Positions 51,444 to 59,757 of a stretch of DNA of 64,000 bases are shown in pieces. Both the position numbers and the translations under genes were made by a program. How positions within the stretch are numbered: position 1 is the stretch's first letter; each line of letters opens with the position of its first letter. The notes beneath the pieces are model-generated. The model worked only from the letters and a program-made list of their open reading frames with translations, was not told the DNA's origin and searched no databases. The DNA is taken from NCBI RefSeq assembly GCF_020537505.1, contig NZ_JAJBMO010000001.1:124001-188000 (forward strand), read 5' to 3'. Source of the DNA: Blautia glucerasea (GTDB lineage Bacteria > Bacillota > Clostridia > Lachnospirales > Lachnospiraceae).

Positions 51444-52376
51444 TTACCATCCTTTCTCTGAATGAATATCAAATTTCAAGAGCTGCTGCTCGTAATTTTC
51501 CGGGCGCTTCCGCCACTCTGCCGGCGACATTCCCATCAGCTGGCGGAAATTCCGGTTAAATGTGGAATTGGTTGTAAAACCGCATTTGTAGGCAATATCT
51601 GCGATAGACTCATCCGTCTTTTTCAGGATCTCACAGGCTGTCTGAATTCTTACCTTGTTAATATATTCCAGAGGACTCATATGCATATAGGAGGTAAACA
51701 CCCTGCGAAAATGAGTCTCACTGATATGACAGGCTTTTGCCAGATCACCAATTCGGATATCCTCCATATAACATTGGGAAATATAGTCAATAGACCTGGA
51801 AATCATATTGGTGATCTTTCCTTTTTCCTCAATATTTTCTTCCTCAGAGGAACGGTTCATTCTTGCCACTTCTGCAAGCAGTGCCAATAGTACTCCTTTG
51901 GCCTCTTCCAGATAAAACTCATCACTGGTGCGCATAATTTCCAGTATCTTGATTATTTTGTTTGAAAGGCTTTTATATTCTGATTCTTTCAGGCAAAGTG
52001 CTTTTGAATAAATACGCTGGATCATTTTTTCTGCCCTGAGAGGCGTTCCTGCAGCCACCTGCAAAAAGCCTTCCGCATCGATAAACAGATATTCCCATTT
52101 GCTGATATTTCCCACATCGCTGGTGGTCGTATGGGGAAAGTTTGGTGGAATAATGGTAAATTCCCGCCCTGCAAAGCGTACAGGCTCTTCTCCTAACACC
52201 AGCTCTCCTTCGCCACTGTAGCAGAAACCGATTTCCAGATAGTTATGAAAGTGAAGGTAATCCACATCCCTTCCATAATTCTGCACCCACTTTTCACCAA
52301 GAAGTGCCAGAATGGGGATTCCATCCTGCATTTGGTAATAGCGGAATTCCATTTTCATTTTTCGTTTTTTCGCCAT
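51444..52376 (-). CDS. AraC family regulator (cupin + HTH)
   Basis: A 310-residue regulator with an N-terminal cupin (DYLHFHNYLEIGFCYSGEGE and FTIIPPNFPHTT) and a C-terminal tandem HTH (about 205-300; IRIGDLAKACHISETHFRRV and SIADIAYKCGFTTNSTFNRN). The start is ATG 52376, with AGGAGACTAC upstream; a longer frame has no SD. Encoded just upstream of the galactoside transporter operon in the same orientation, it is the leading candidate for its activator. It is coupled to a small membrane protein gene. Confidence 0.9.
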   Translation of the reverse strand: MAKKRKMKMEFRYYQMQDGIPILALLGEKWVQNYGRDVDYLHFHNYLEIGFCYSGEGELVLGEEPVRFAGREFTIIPPNFPHTTTSDVGNISKWEYLFIDAEGFLQVAAGTPLRAEKMIQRIYSKALCLKESEYKSLSNKIIKILEIMRTSDEFYLEEAKGVLLALLAEVARMNRSSEEENIEEKGKITNMISRSIDYISQCYMEDIRIGDLAKACHISETHFRRVFTSYMHMSPLEYINKVRIQTACEILKKTDESIADIAYKCGFTTNSTFNRNFRQLMGMSPAEWRKRPENYEQQLLKFDIHSEKGW

Positions 52377-52493
52377 GTAGTCTCCTATAACAAAATTCAA
52401 TATATAGTTCTTTTTATCATACCACACTTTCCTTGTAAAAAGGGAATTTTTCTGCTATTCTCTTTTTAGATAAACGCAAAAAGGAGGATACTT

Positions 52494-52877
52494 ATGTCCC
52501 AAACCCAGATTTTATTATATAACTTTAAAGATGAGGAGCGTCTTCGCCAGATCCGTAGATATTTGAACCGGCACAGAATCACATTCCGCATGGTACAGCA
52601 GCCAGAGTACCTGGAAAATCTCGGATTTCTCTTCGAGATTCCTGGGTTTTCTAAGAATCCGGTATTTAACCTTGGAAAAGATTTTCAGGAAGAAATGATG
52701 GTGCTGAAGGATTTTTCCAGTGAACAGCTGGATGAATTTCTGGCTTTCTTTAAGGAAAATGGCCTGCTGCCAGTGAACTTAAAAGCTATGCTTACACCAG
52801 TGACAGTTCACTGGGATTCTTTGAAGCTGCATGATGAGCTTATGAAAGAACATACAGAGATGCATTCACACAAATAA
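52494..52877 (+). CDS. DUF3783 domain-containing protein
   Basis: A 127-residue cytosolic protein. The N-terminal beta-alpha segment (ILLYNFKDEERLRQIRRYLN) is followed by DUF3783-type LKDFSSEQLDEFLAFFKENG and the strongly conserved PVNLKAMLTPVTVHWDSLKL. The start ATG 52494 has AAAAAGGAGG eight bases upstream. It is divergent from the AraC gene, with a shared 117-bp intergenic region. The function of DUF3783 is not known; it is found near varied metabolic genes. Confidence 0.88.
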   Translation: MSQTQILLYNFKDEERLRQIRRYLNRHRITFRMVQQPEYLENLGFLFEIPGFSKNPVFNLGKDFQEEMMVLKDFSSEQLDEFLAFFKENGLLPVNLKAMLTPVTVHWDSLKLHDELMKEHTEMHSHK

Positions 52878-52900
52878 GCCAAATCAAGATCTGCTTCATT

Positions 52901-52917
52901 TAGAGCGTGTCTGAAAA
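52901..52917. repeat. End fragment of palindromic repeat family 2
   Basis: TAGAGCGTGTCTGAAAA matches the terminal inverted repeat of the element at 17688-17851 with one difference. No other part of the element is present. Confidence 0.5.
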
Positions 52918-52927
52918 TCCAGGACGC

Positions 52928-52960
52928 GAAAAGACCCTGCACTCGGCAGGGCCTTTTCTT
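52928..52960. terminator. Bidirectional terminator
   Basis: GAAAAGACCCTGC pairs with GCAGGGCCTTTTC; T-rich on both strands. It serves the plus-strand DUF3783 gene and the minus-strand sugar-binding protein gene, which converge here. Confidence 0.8.
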
Positions 52961-52988
52961 TATTAACATCTAATCTTAAACGGTCTGA

Positions 52989-54011
52989 TTAGTACAGTTT
53001 CGCCATCTCTTCGATGTTGTCTGGGTTGAACTCAAGTGGAGCACCAAGAACTACTTCTGTACCACCGTCATCAGCTGCTGTGATTGTGTAGTCGCCAAGG
53101 TCACCAGCTGTGAAGGTTTCATCAACAGCACCTGTGATCTCGTCGTTGATCAGAGCGATTGTTGTCAGAGCGGAAAGTTTTCCAAGGCCCTGCATATCCC
53201 ACAGATAGAAGTATGGGCAGGAATGCTCATCATCAGCACCTGTGTACTCAAGCATCTCAGATGGAAGTCCAAGACCTGTCAGTTTGCAAGCAGATCCGTT
53301 GTCCTGAAGGTATTTAGCAGCTGCAGCGATACCAACTGTTGTCGGTGCGCAGATAACTTTCAGATCCGGATATTTCTCAAGAAGAGCTGCTGTCTGGTCT
53401 GTGGATTTCTGTGGCTCGTCATCGCCGTATGCAACTTCTACAAGCTCAAGCTTGGAATATTTGTCATCCTCTTCCATGATCTTCTTCATAGCGTCGATCC
53501 ATGCGTTCTGGTTTGCAGCCTGAGAAGTAGCGGAAAGAATTGCGAACTGTCCCTCTCCACCAGAGATATCAAGGCAAGCATCAAGAAGAGCCTGTCCTAC
53601 AGCAACAGTACCAGCCTGGTTGACGAAGATCTGACGGCTGTCTGGGTTTGTAGCGGAGTCGAAGCAGGAGATCTTGATTCCCTCATCCATAGCTTCCTGT
53701 AATTTAGCCTGAAGAGCGTTTACGTCGTTTGCGGAGATGCAGATTGCGTCATAATCCTGAGAAATCAGGTTGTCAAGAACTTTGATCTGAGCATCTGCTG
53801 TAGCTGCCTCTGGGTAAACAGTATCAACGGTAGCACCCTCTGCTTCAGCTGTCTCTACGAAAGATTTTGCAGCGATTTCGAAGAATGCATTACCAGCGGA
53901 TTTACCAACCAGTGCGATTTTCTTTCCGTCAGCGGAACCTGCCATAGCTGGAACTGCGGATCCAAGGATCATTGCTCCACAAAGAACTGCGCTTACGATT
54001 TTTTTGTTCAT
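52989..54011 (-). CDS. rhaS: Rhamnose-type ABC substrate-binding protein
   Basis: A 340-residue periplasmic-binding-protein-like receptor (family 4). The signal peptide has a type I site near AMAGS; Cys11 lies in the hydrophobic core (AVLCGA) and is not a valid lipobox. Features: KKIALVGKSAGNAFFEIAAK, ISANDVNALQAKLQEAMDEG, CFDSATNPDSRQIFVNQA, typical of the RhaS/LsrB/autoinducer-sugar branch. It is the last gene of the transporter operon, after ATPase and two permeases. Rhamnose is inferred from the rhamnulokinase nearby; AI-2 or another sugar is an alternative. Confidence 0.85.
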   Translation of the reverse strand: MNKKIVSAVLCGAMILGSAVPAMAGSADGKKIALVGKSAGNAFFEIAAKSFVETAEAEGATVDTVYPEAATADAQIKVLDNLISQDYDAICISANDVNALQAKLQEAMDEGIKISCFDSATNPDSRQIFVNQAGTVAVGQALLDACLDISGGEGQFAILSATSQAANQNAWIDAMKKIMEEDDKYSKLELVEVAYGDDEPQKSTDQTAALLEKYPDLKVICAPTTVGIAAAAKYLQDNGSACKLTGLGLPSEMLEYTGADDEHSCPYFYLWDMQGLGKLSALTTIALINDEITGAVDETFTAGDLGDYTITAADDGGTEVVLGAPLEFNPDNIEEMAKLY

Positions 54012-54049
54012 GTTTTTTTCCTCCCATGGAATAATATAGTTTTTGTATT

Positions 54050-54083
54050 TGTAACTGCTCCGCCTTCTGCGAAGCAGTTTACA
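54050..54083 (-). other. Permease-SBP intercistronic stem-loop
   Basis: On the minus strand TGTAAACTGCTTCGC pairs with GCGGAGCAGTTACA (one bulge) around a short loop. It lies 39 bp upstream of the rhaS start, between the second permease and the binding-protein gene, and may protect the distal rhaS message. Confidence 0.6.
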
Positions 54084-54121
54084 AGCTTTATAAGGTTACA
54101 TATGAGTTCGTTAAGGATTTT

Positions 54122-55126
54122 TTATTTTGCTGTTTTTGCTTTTTTCTGAATCTCTTTGATGATGTTCGGAAGTGCAACTGCACCGATCAGAAGCACACCG
54201 ATGATCAACAGGATAACCTGCGGATGAATATTTCTCTGTCCAAGACCAACACGAAGGCAGACGATGATAAATGCGGAAATCAGACCGCCGGCGATATTAC
54301 CTTTACCACCTGTGGAGGAGATTCCTCCGAATACTGCCATTGCAATGGCATCCATCTCAAATCCATTACCGGTTGTGGTATTTGCACCGAATGAGGAAGA
54401 CATCAGGAACAGTGCACACAGTCCGGAGATGGTTCCCATCAGAGTATAGATCACGAAGCGGATCTTCTGTACGTGGATTCCAGAGTAGTAAGCAGCAAGA
54501 CGGTTGGTACCGATTGCATATACCCTGCGTCCGAAAGTACATTTTCCAAGGATAACAGCTGCGATGATTCCAAGGATCAGAACCAGGAAAAGAATGTAAG
54601 GAACACGTCCTACTTTTCCACCAAGTGCAGCAAAGCCTTCTGTGTTTGTTACAGAAATACTTCCGCCGCTTCCAAGAACGATCTCTGCAATACCTCGGAA
54701 AATAATCTGGGTTGCAAGTGTTACGATCATTGGAGGCAGTTCTTCGAATCTGGTAAGAACAAATGCGTTTACAGCACCGCAAAGGGATCCAACCAGAAGT
54801 GTGGCAAGGATTACCATGATAAATGGAGCTCCAGTGTTTGCCACGATACAAGCCATTGTTGCGGAGAGACACACAATAGATCCAACGGAAATATCGATCT
54901 CGCCAAGTACCAGAATGTATGCCATCGGCAGCATCAAGAAGATTTCTGCCAGATAAACAGGCATCTGACGGAGCAGACTCTTCAGATTATAGAACTCGGA
55001 AAAGTTTGCACAGAAAATATTTACTGCAATAAACAGGAGTACCAGAATGCCTTCCCAGCTGAAGATCATCTGTTTCACAGGGCTTTTCGGCACGTTGTTA
55101 ATACTTCTTCCAGATTTTCCAGCCAT
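54122..55126 (-). CDS. Sugar ABC permease (RbsC/RhaQ-type), second
   Basis: A 334-residue permease with about 9-10 membrane segments. Family segments are AEIFLMLPMAYILVLGEIDIS, ATQIIFRGIAEIVLG (helical), AIGTNRLAAYYSGIHVQKIR and AVFGGISSTGGKGNIAGGL. A C-terminal lysine-rich tail is present. It starts two bases after the first permease stop. The two permeases probably form a heterodimeric channel, as in RhaPQ and LsrCD. Confidence 0.9.
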   Translation of the reverse strand: MAGKSGRSINNVPKSPVKQMIFSWEGILVLLFIAVNIFCANFSEFYNLKSLLRQMPVYLAEIFLMLPMAYILVLGEIDISVGSIVCLSATMACIVANTGAPFIMVILATLLVGSLCGAVNAFVLTRFEELPPMIVTLATQIIFRGIAEIVLGSGGSISVTNTEGFAALGGKVGRVPYILFLVLILGIIAAVILGKCTFGRRVYAIGTNRLAAYYSGIHVQKIRFVIYTLMGTISGLCALFLMSSSFGANTTTGNGFEMDAIAMAVFGGISSTGGKGNIAGGLISAFIIVCLRVGLGQRNIHPQVILLIIGVLLIGAVALPNIIKEIQKKAKTAK

Positions 55127-55128
55127 GA

Positions 55129-56124
55129 TTACATCTCCCTTCCCTTTAATGCATTTTTGTCAGCTGTACGCTGTAAAACAATGTTTACAACAACTACTAC
55201 AAGAATGATAACACCCTTGATGGTATTCAGCCACAGCTGATCGAAGAATGGGATCAGCGGAAGTGCCTTTGCGATGGTTGCAAGGATCAGGGATCCAAGA
55301 AGAGCGCCAAGTACTGTACCACGTCCACCACTCATGCTTACACCACCGATAACGCAGGCTGCGATAACATCCATCTCACCGCCCTGCTGCATATCAGGCA
55401 TTGCAGAAGCGTAAATGGAAACCTGAAGGGCTCCACCAAGACCAGCAAGAAGACCCATGATGGTATAAACAAGAAGTTTAATGTTCTTTACATTGATACC
55501 GGAAACTTCAGCTGCACTTGGGTTACTTCCTACTGCGTAGATTCTTCTTCCGATGGTAGTCCATTTCATGAATACAAAGAAGATCACATAGCAAAGGATG
55601 ATCACCCAGATTACAAGGCTCATTCCCAGGAATTTTGTTGTTGCAAAATCTTTGAATTTACCAAGGGCTGCTGCACTTGCCCACTCACCGTTGTGGGAAA
55701 CCAGATATCCCATTGCACGGTAAATGTACATGAAGCCCATTGTTGCGATGATCGGAGGTACATCCGCTCTGGAGATCACAAGACCTACCAGGAAACCACA
55801 TGCGATTCCGATTGCCAGTGCGATCACAAATGCCAGGAAAGTACTGGAAATGTGCTCGTATTTCAGAAGCATACCAATTGACATACCAGTCAGTGCCAGA
55901 GTAGACATGATGGAAATATCAATTCCGCCTACCAGCATTACACACAGCATACCAAGTGACATTACCATTGTTACCGCATTGTTTTTCAGCATATCCGTCA
56001 GAGACTTGAATGTAAGGAATGACGGGCTGATGATTGTGATTACTACGAAAAGCAGAACCAGGATCACTGCAAGCAGTGCTTCACGGGAACCTGTCAGCTT
56101 TTTCATGAAAGATTTCTTTTCCAT
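55129..56124 (-). CDS. Sugar ABC permease (RbsC/RhaP-type), first
   Basis: A 331-residue permease with about 9 membrane segments. Characteristic segments: MLCVMLVGGIDISIMSTLAL, PPIIATMGFMYIYRAMGYLV, AVGSNPSAAEVSGINVKNIK and CVIGGVSMSGGRGTVLGALL. The start ATG overlaps the ATPase stop by one base (TAATG). It is followed two bases later by the second permease. Confidence 0.9.
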   Translation of the reverse strand: MEKKSFMKKLTGSREALLAVILVLLFVVITIISPSFLTFKSLTDMLKNNAVTMVMSLGMLCVMLVGGIDISIMSTLALTGMSIGMLLKYEHISSTFLAFVIALAIGIACGFLVGLVISRADVPPIIATMGFMYIYRAMGYLVSHNGEWASAAALGKFKDFATTKFLGMSLVIWVIILCYVIFFVFMKWTTIGRRIYAVGSNPSAAEVSGINVKNIKLLVYTIMGLLAGLGGALQVSIYASAMPDMQQGGEMDVIAACVIGGVSMSGGRGTVLGALLGSLILATIAKALPLIPFFDQLWLNTIKGVIILVVVVVNIVLQRTADKNALKGREM

Positions 56125-57635
56125 TAGTTAGCTGCCCCCTTTCCTGTTGTACCTTTCTCCATAGCCAGCTCAAGGATCATCTCCTGGGTTGCCTCTCCTC
56201 TTCCAAGCTCACCTGTCTTACGTCCGTTGCACATAACAACGATTCGGTCAGCCATTCCAAGGATTTCAGGCATTTCAGAAGAAATCAGGATGATGGCATA
56301 ACCTTTCTTTGCAAGGTCACCCATGATCGCATAAATCTCAGCTTTGGCACCAACGTCAACACCCTTTGTAGGCTCATCCATGATGACCACCTTCATCTCC
56401 TGGCTAAGTGCCTTGGCAACTACGACCTTCTGCTGGTTACCACCTGACAGAGAGCTTGCCGGCTGGAAAATATCCACTGCCTTGGTATCAACCTCTTCCA
56501 GAAGTCTCTTGGAAAGATCTCTTTCTGTCTTCTCGTCATTGAAGCCTTTTTTTGCATATTTGCTGATAGTTGGAAGTGTTACGTTTCTTCCAAGTCCCCA
56601 GCTCATGATCAGACCTTCCTTCTGACGATCCTCCGGAAGAAGGATAACTCCTTCCTTCATTGCGTCAGACGGCTGTTTGATATGTACTTCTTTTCCCTCC
56701 AGATAAACCTTTCCTTCATCTGGAGTTGTAATTCCACAGACGCTCTCTACAACCTCTGTACGACCTGCACCAACCAGACCTGTAAGACCTACGATCTCGC
56801 CAGCGTGTACATTGAAGGAAACATCTTTGAAATATCCGGTGCGGGATAAGTGCTCGATACGAAGCATTTCATCACCGATCTGAACCTCCGGTTTCGGGAA
56901 CAGATCCTTGATCTCACGGCCAACCATGGCTTTGATCAGGTCTGCATTGGTGATTCCATCTACATCGTAGGTACCAATGTACTGGGAGTCACGGAATACG
57001 GTAACTCTGCTTGCCAGACGGTACATATCCTCAAAACGATGGGAAATGAAGATAATGGAAACTCCTTTTTCTTTTAACTGATCTACGATTCTGTAAAGCT
57101 CCTCGGATTCTCTCTTTGTAAGAGAAGCAGTCGGCTCATCCAGGATCACGATCTTTGCATTTGTGGACAATGCCTTTGCGATCTCAACCATCTGCTGCTG
57201 GGCCACACTTAAGGTTCCCATTTCTGCTGTGGAATCGAAATCTGCATTCAGCTGCTTCAGAAGCTTATTTGCCTCCTCATTCATGGCCTTCCACTGGATC
57301 ATGTGATTCTTCTTGATCTCATGTCCCATAAAAATATTTTCAGCTACTGTTAAATGTGGATAGGATGTGGGGTGCTGGTAAACAGCTGCAATTCCTGCTT
57401 CCTGTGCATCCTTCGGACCTTTGAAATCCACTTTTTCTCCAAACAGGTACATTTCGCCTTCTTCTGCTTTATGTACACCGGTAATTACTTTAATGAAGGT
57501 AGATTTACCTGCACCGTTTTCGCCCATCAGTGCGTGAACTTCGCCAGGCTTTAACTGGAACTGTACGTTGTTCAGTGCTTTTACGCCGGGGAAAATTTTC
57601 GTAATGCCTTTTAATTCAAGAACATATTCAGACAC
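56124..57635 (-). CDS. Sugar ABC transporter duplicated ATPase (RbsA/RhaT-type)
   Basis: A 503-residue ATPase with two ABC domains. The first has Walker A GENGAGKSTFIKVITGV, signature LSVAQQQMVEIAKAL and Walker B IVILDEPTASLTKRE. The second has a shortened P-loop GLVGAGRTEVVESVCG without Lys (normal for RbsA), signature LSGGNQQKVVVAKAL and Walker B VVIMDEPTKGVDVGAKAEIY. It is the first gene of the sugar operon (ATPase-permease-permease-SBP), transcribed from a promoter with repeated AT-rich boxes directly upstream of the -35. Confidence 0.94.
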   Translation of the reverse strand: MSEYVLELKGITKIFPGVKALNNVQFQLKPGEVHALMGENGAGKSTFIKVITGVHKAEEGEMYLFGEKVDFKGPKDAQEAGIAAVYQHPTSYPHLTVAENIFMGHEIKKNHMIQWKAMNEEANKLLKQLNADFDSTAEMGTLSVAQQQMVEIAKALSTNAKIVILDEPTASLTKRESEELYRIVDQLKEKGVSIIFISHRFEDMYRLASRVTVFRDSQYIGTYDVDGITNADLIKAMVGREIKDLFPKPEVQIGDEMLRIEHLSRTGYFKDVSFNVHAGEIVGLTGLVGAGRTEVVESVCGITTPDEGKVYLEGKEVHIKQPSDAMKEGVILLPEDRQKEGLIMSWGLGRNVTLPTISKYAKKGFNDEKTERDLSKRLLEEVDTKAVDIFQPASSLSGGNQQKVVVAKALSQEMKVVIMDEPTKGVDVGAKAEIYAIMGDLAKKGYAIILISSEMPEILGMADRIVVMCNGRKTGELGRGEATQEMILELAMEKGTTGKGAAN

Positions 57636-57668
57636 GGCTTTTTCTCCTCCCTTTCTTAATCTGCTTAT

Positions 57669-57697
57669 ATTCTACCACCTGTGCACTTTGTTTGAAA
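57669..57697 (-). promoter_or_regulatory. Promoter of the rhamnose-type transporter operon
   Basis: On the minus strand: TTTCAA (57697-57692), 17 bp, TAGAAT (57674-57669). The -35 is weak, consistent with activation from the boxes immediately upstream. Confidence 0.6.
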
Positions 57698-57699
57698 AT

Positions 57700-57774
57700 G
57701 GGAAAATATTTTGAAACAGGGTAAAATATTTTCCACTTAATGGGTAAAATTTTCTACCAGGTTTTAAATTTTCC
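57700..57774. promoter_or_regulatory. Four repeated boxes, probable response-regulator binding sites
   Basis: GGGAAAATATTTT (57700), GGGTAAAATATTTTCC (57719), GGGTAAAATTTTC (57742) and GGTTTTAAATTTTCC (57760), at 18-23 bp spacing. They abut the -35 of the transporter promoter and lie between it and the divergent YesN-type gene. Direct AraC-type sites of this kind typically recruit polymerase. Confidence 0.55.
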
Positions 57775-57959
57775 ACAAAAGGAGGTGGTTTTGGTATCGT
57801 ATTTTGGATATAATTGTGGTATGATAAATGAAATGATTTTTTACCAATTAAGGTCTCCGGGATTTCCCGGAAAAATATAACGGAGATGTAGCTGTTCGGT
57901 ACCTTCACAAAAAAGCCTCGCGGAATAGTACCTACTGAATAGTTATATGGAGATTCATT

Positions 57960-59507
57960 ATGAAATTACTGATCGTAGATGACGAGGAACTTACCCGTAC
58001 CGGTGTGATCTCTTCTATCGACTGGCCGTCCATCGGAATCCAGGAAGTACTCCAGGCAGATGATGGGATGAACGGAATCGAAGTTGCCAGAGTGCACAGG
58101 CCAGACATCGTTCTGTGTGATGTGCGTATGCCCCGTCTGGATGGAATTGCCATGCTGGAACGCCTGGAGGAGATTCTCCCGGATATTGTTCCTGTTTTTA
58201 TGAGCGGCTATTCGGATAAAGAATATTTAAAAGCAGCCATCAAGCTAAAAGCGGTAAATTATATTGAGAAGCCTCTGAACCCAGCGGAAATCCGGGATGC
58301 CATTACCGAAGCCCGTGATCTTTGTATGGAGAAAAAGCGCACCAGACACAATGAGTCCATTCATTCCATGGAGAGTGCTTCCCGTCTGGCTCTTCTTCTC
58401 ACACAGCCTTACGCCCAAGCCAGGGAAAGCATTAACCAGCTGATGGCCGAGCTGCCCCTTTCCATCAGCGCTTCCACCACTTTTACCGCAATTGTGCTTA
58501 AGACGGATACAGAGGAGGAGCTTCCCCTTTCGGAGGCAAATGCCATGTACCTGTCTGTACGGGAATTTTTGAAACCCTTCCATATAGATTGCATTTTTGT
58601 GGAGAAGCATGTGCAGTATATGGTTTACTTTTTGTTTGGACCTGCCCCTGGACCTGCTGTGCAAAAAAGTATCGAGGAATTTTTCTGTAATCTCTATTCC
58701 CGCTACACCAGATTCTGTATTACAGCCGGAGATATTGTGACAGGAATTTCCAAAGCATATCAGTCCTATACTTCTGCAGTCATTTTACTGCAGAGCAGCT
58801 TCTTTTTCCCGGCTGGCGTTTTTTTGTCACCCTTTTATCAGGCTGCCACTTCCAAAAAAGCAGCTGAGATTCCTGCCAGCCCAGAAAGTAAATTTCTCAC
58901 TCTTCTTATTGGGAAGGACCGGAAAAAGACAGATAGCTTTCTGGAGAATCTTTTCCTATATTATGACCTGAACCAGAATACTCTGCCAAACCAGGCAAAG
59001 GATCTTTATTATAAGCTGTTCCGGGCCTTAGACGAGGCATCCAGGCAGCTGAAGGTCACCTTGTCAGATACCCAGGAGAATCTGATGGATGCACTGGAAA
59101 AGATTTTTTCCTTTCGTGAGCTGCATCAGAAGCTGGTTAAAAAAACGGAGAATTTTTTTCAGGCAGCTGCTAATACAGAGGAAGAAAATTCCACCATTTT
59201 TATGATCAAGGATTACATAGGCCAGAAATATATGAATGAAACTTTGTCCGTAAAGGATATCAGCGATCATGTATTTTTATCTACTTCTTATGTGTGTACC
59301 TTCTTTAAGAATGAGACCGGTCAGACCTTGAACCAGTATCTTACTGAATACAGGATGGAAAAAGCCAAGCAGCTGCTAGCGGATCCCAGGTATAAGATTA
59401 CGGATATTTCCTCGCGGGTGGGCTACAGTGATGGAAATTATTTTGGCAAGAGTTTTAAGAAATATACTGGATTCTCCCCTTCTGAGTATAGGGAGAAAAT
59501 GAGTTAG
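57960..59507 (+). CDS. Response regulator, YesN type (REC + AraC HTH)
   Basis: A 515-residue regulator. The receiver domain (1-125) has acidic pair DDEE at 7-10, phosphoacceptor D54 in IVLCDVRMPRLDG, Ser/Thr near 80 and Lys in NYIEKPLNP. A long middle region (about 140-390) has no recognised motif. The C-terminal AraC-type tandem HTH (about 410-515) has LSVKDISDHVFLSTSYVCTF and ITDISSRVGYSDGNYFGKSF. The partner kinase is encoded next. It is divergent from the sugar transporter operon and is predicted to activate it through the boxes at 57700-57774. The start ATG 57960 has GGAG upstream. Confidence 0.94.
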   Translation: MKLLIVDDEELTRTGVISSIDWPSIGIQEVLQADDGMNGIEVARVHRPDIVLCDVRMPRLDGIAMLERLEEILPDIVPVFMSGYSDKEYLKAAIKLKAVNYIEKPLNPAEIRDAITEARDLCMEKKRTRHNESIHSMESASRLALLLTQPYAQARESINQLMAELPLSISASTTFTAIVLKTDTEEELPLSEANAMYLSVREFLKPFHIDCIFVEKHVQYMVYFLFGPAPGPAVQKSIEEFFCNLYSRYTRFCITAGDIVTGISKAYQSYTSAVILLQSSFFFPAGVFLSPFYQAATSKKAAEIPASPESKFLTLLIGKDRKKTDSFLENLFLYYDLNQNTLPNQAKDLYYKLFRALDEASRQLKVTLSDTQENLMDALEKIFSFRELHQKLVKKTENFFQAAANTEEENSTIFMIKDYIGQKYMNETLSVKDISDHVFLSTSYVCTFFKNETGQTLNQYLTEYRMEKAKQLLADPRYKITDISSRVGYSDGNYFGKSFKKYTGFSPSEYREKMS

Positions 59508-59524
59508 GTTTTTATATGGCTTTT

Positions 59525-59569
59525 AAGTCCCTCAATTTCCATTTTTGAGATTAAATTGAGGGACTTTCT
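59525..59569 (+). terminator. Terminator after the response regulator gene
   Basis: AAGTCCCTCAATTT pairs over 14 bp with AAATTGAGGGACTT, followed by TCTTG. Because the kinase gene follows on the same strand, this is likely partial. Confidence 0.75.
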
Positions 59570-59718
59570 TGTTCCTATCTGTCCCCAGCATTCTCAAAGC
59601 TTTTATAACAAGGGCACAGAAGCAAAAACAGCTTGGGAAGGCAGGCGCAGTTTCCTGCGCAATCCCTTTGAATTTTTTATGTATCGCAAAACATCTATAT
59701 ATTATTAAGGAGTGTGAA

Positions 59719-59757
59719 ATGATTTGCGCATGTTTAAGCAATGGTACCAGGATCTGA
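59719..59757 (+). CDS. Possible short upstream ORF overlapping the kinase start
   Basis: ATG 59719 lies six bases after AAGGAG (59707-59712), the best SD in the region, and opens a 12-codon frame MICACLSNGTRI that stops at 59757, inside the kinase gene in another frame. It may be fortuitous or may modulate kinase translation. Confidence 0.25.
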   Translation: MICACLSNGTRI

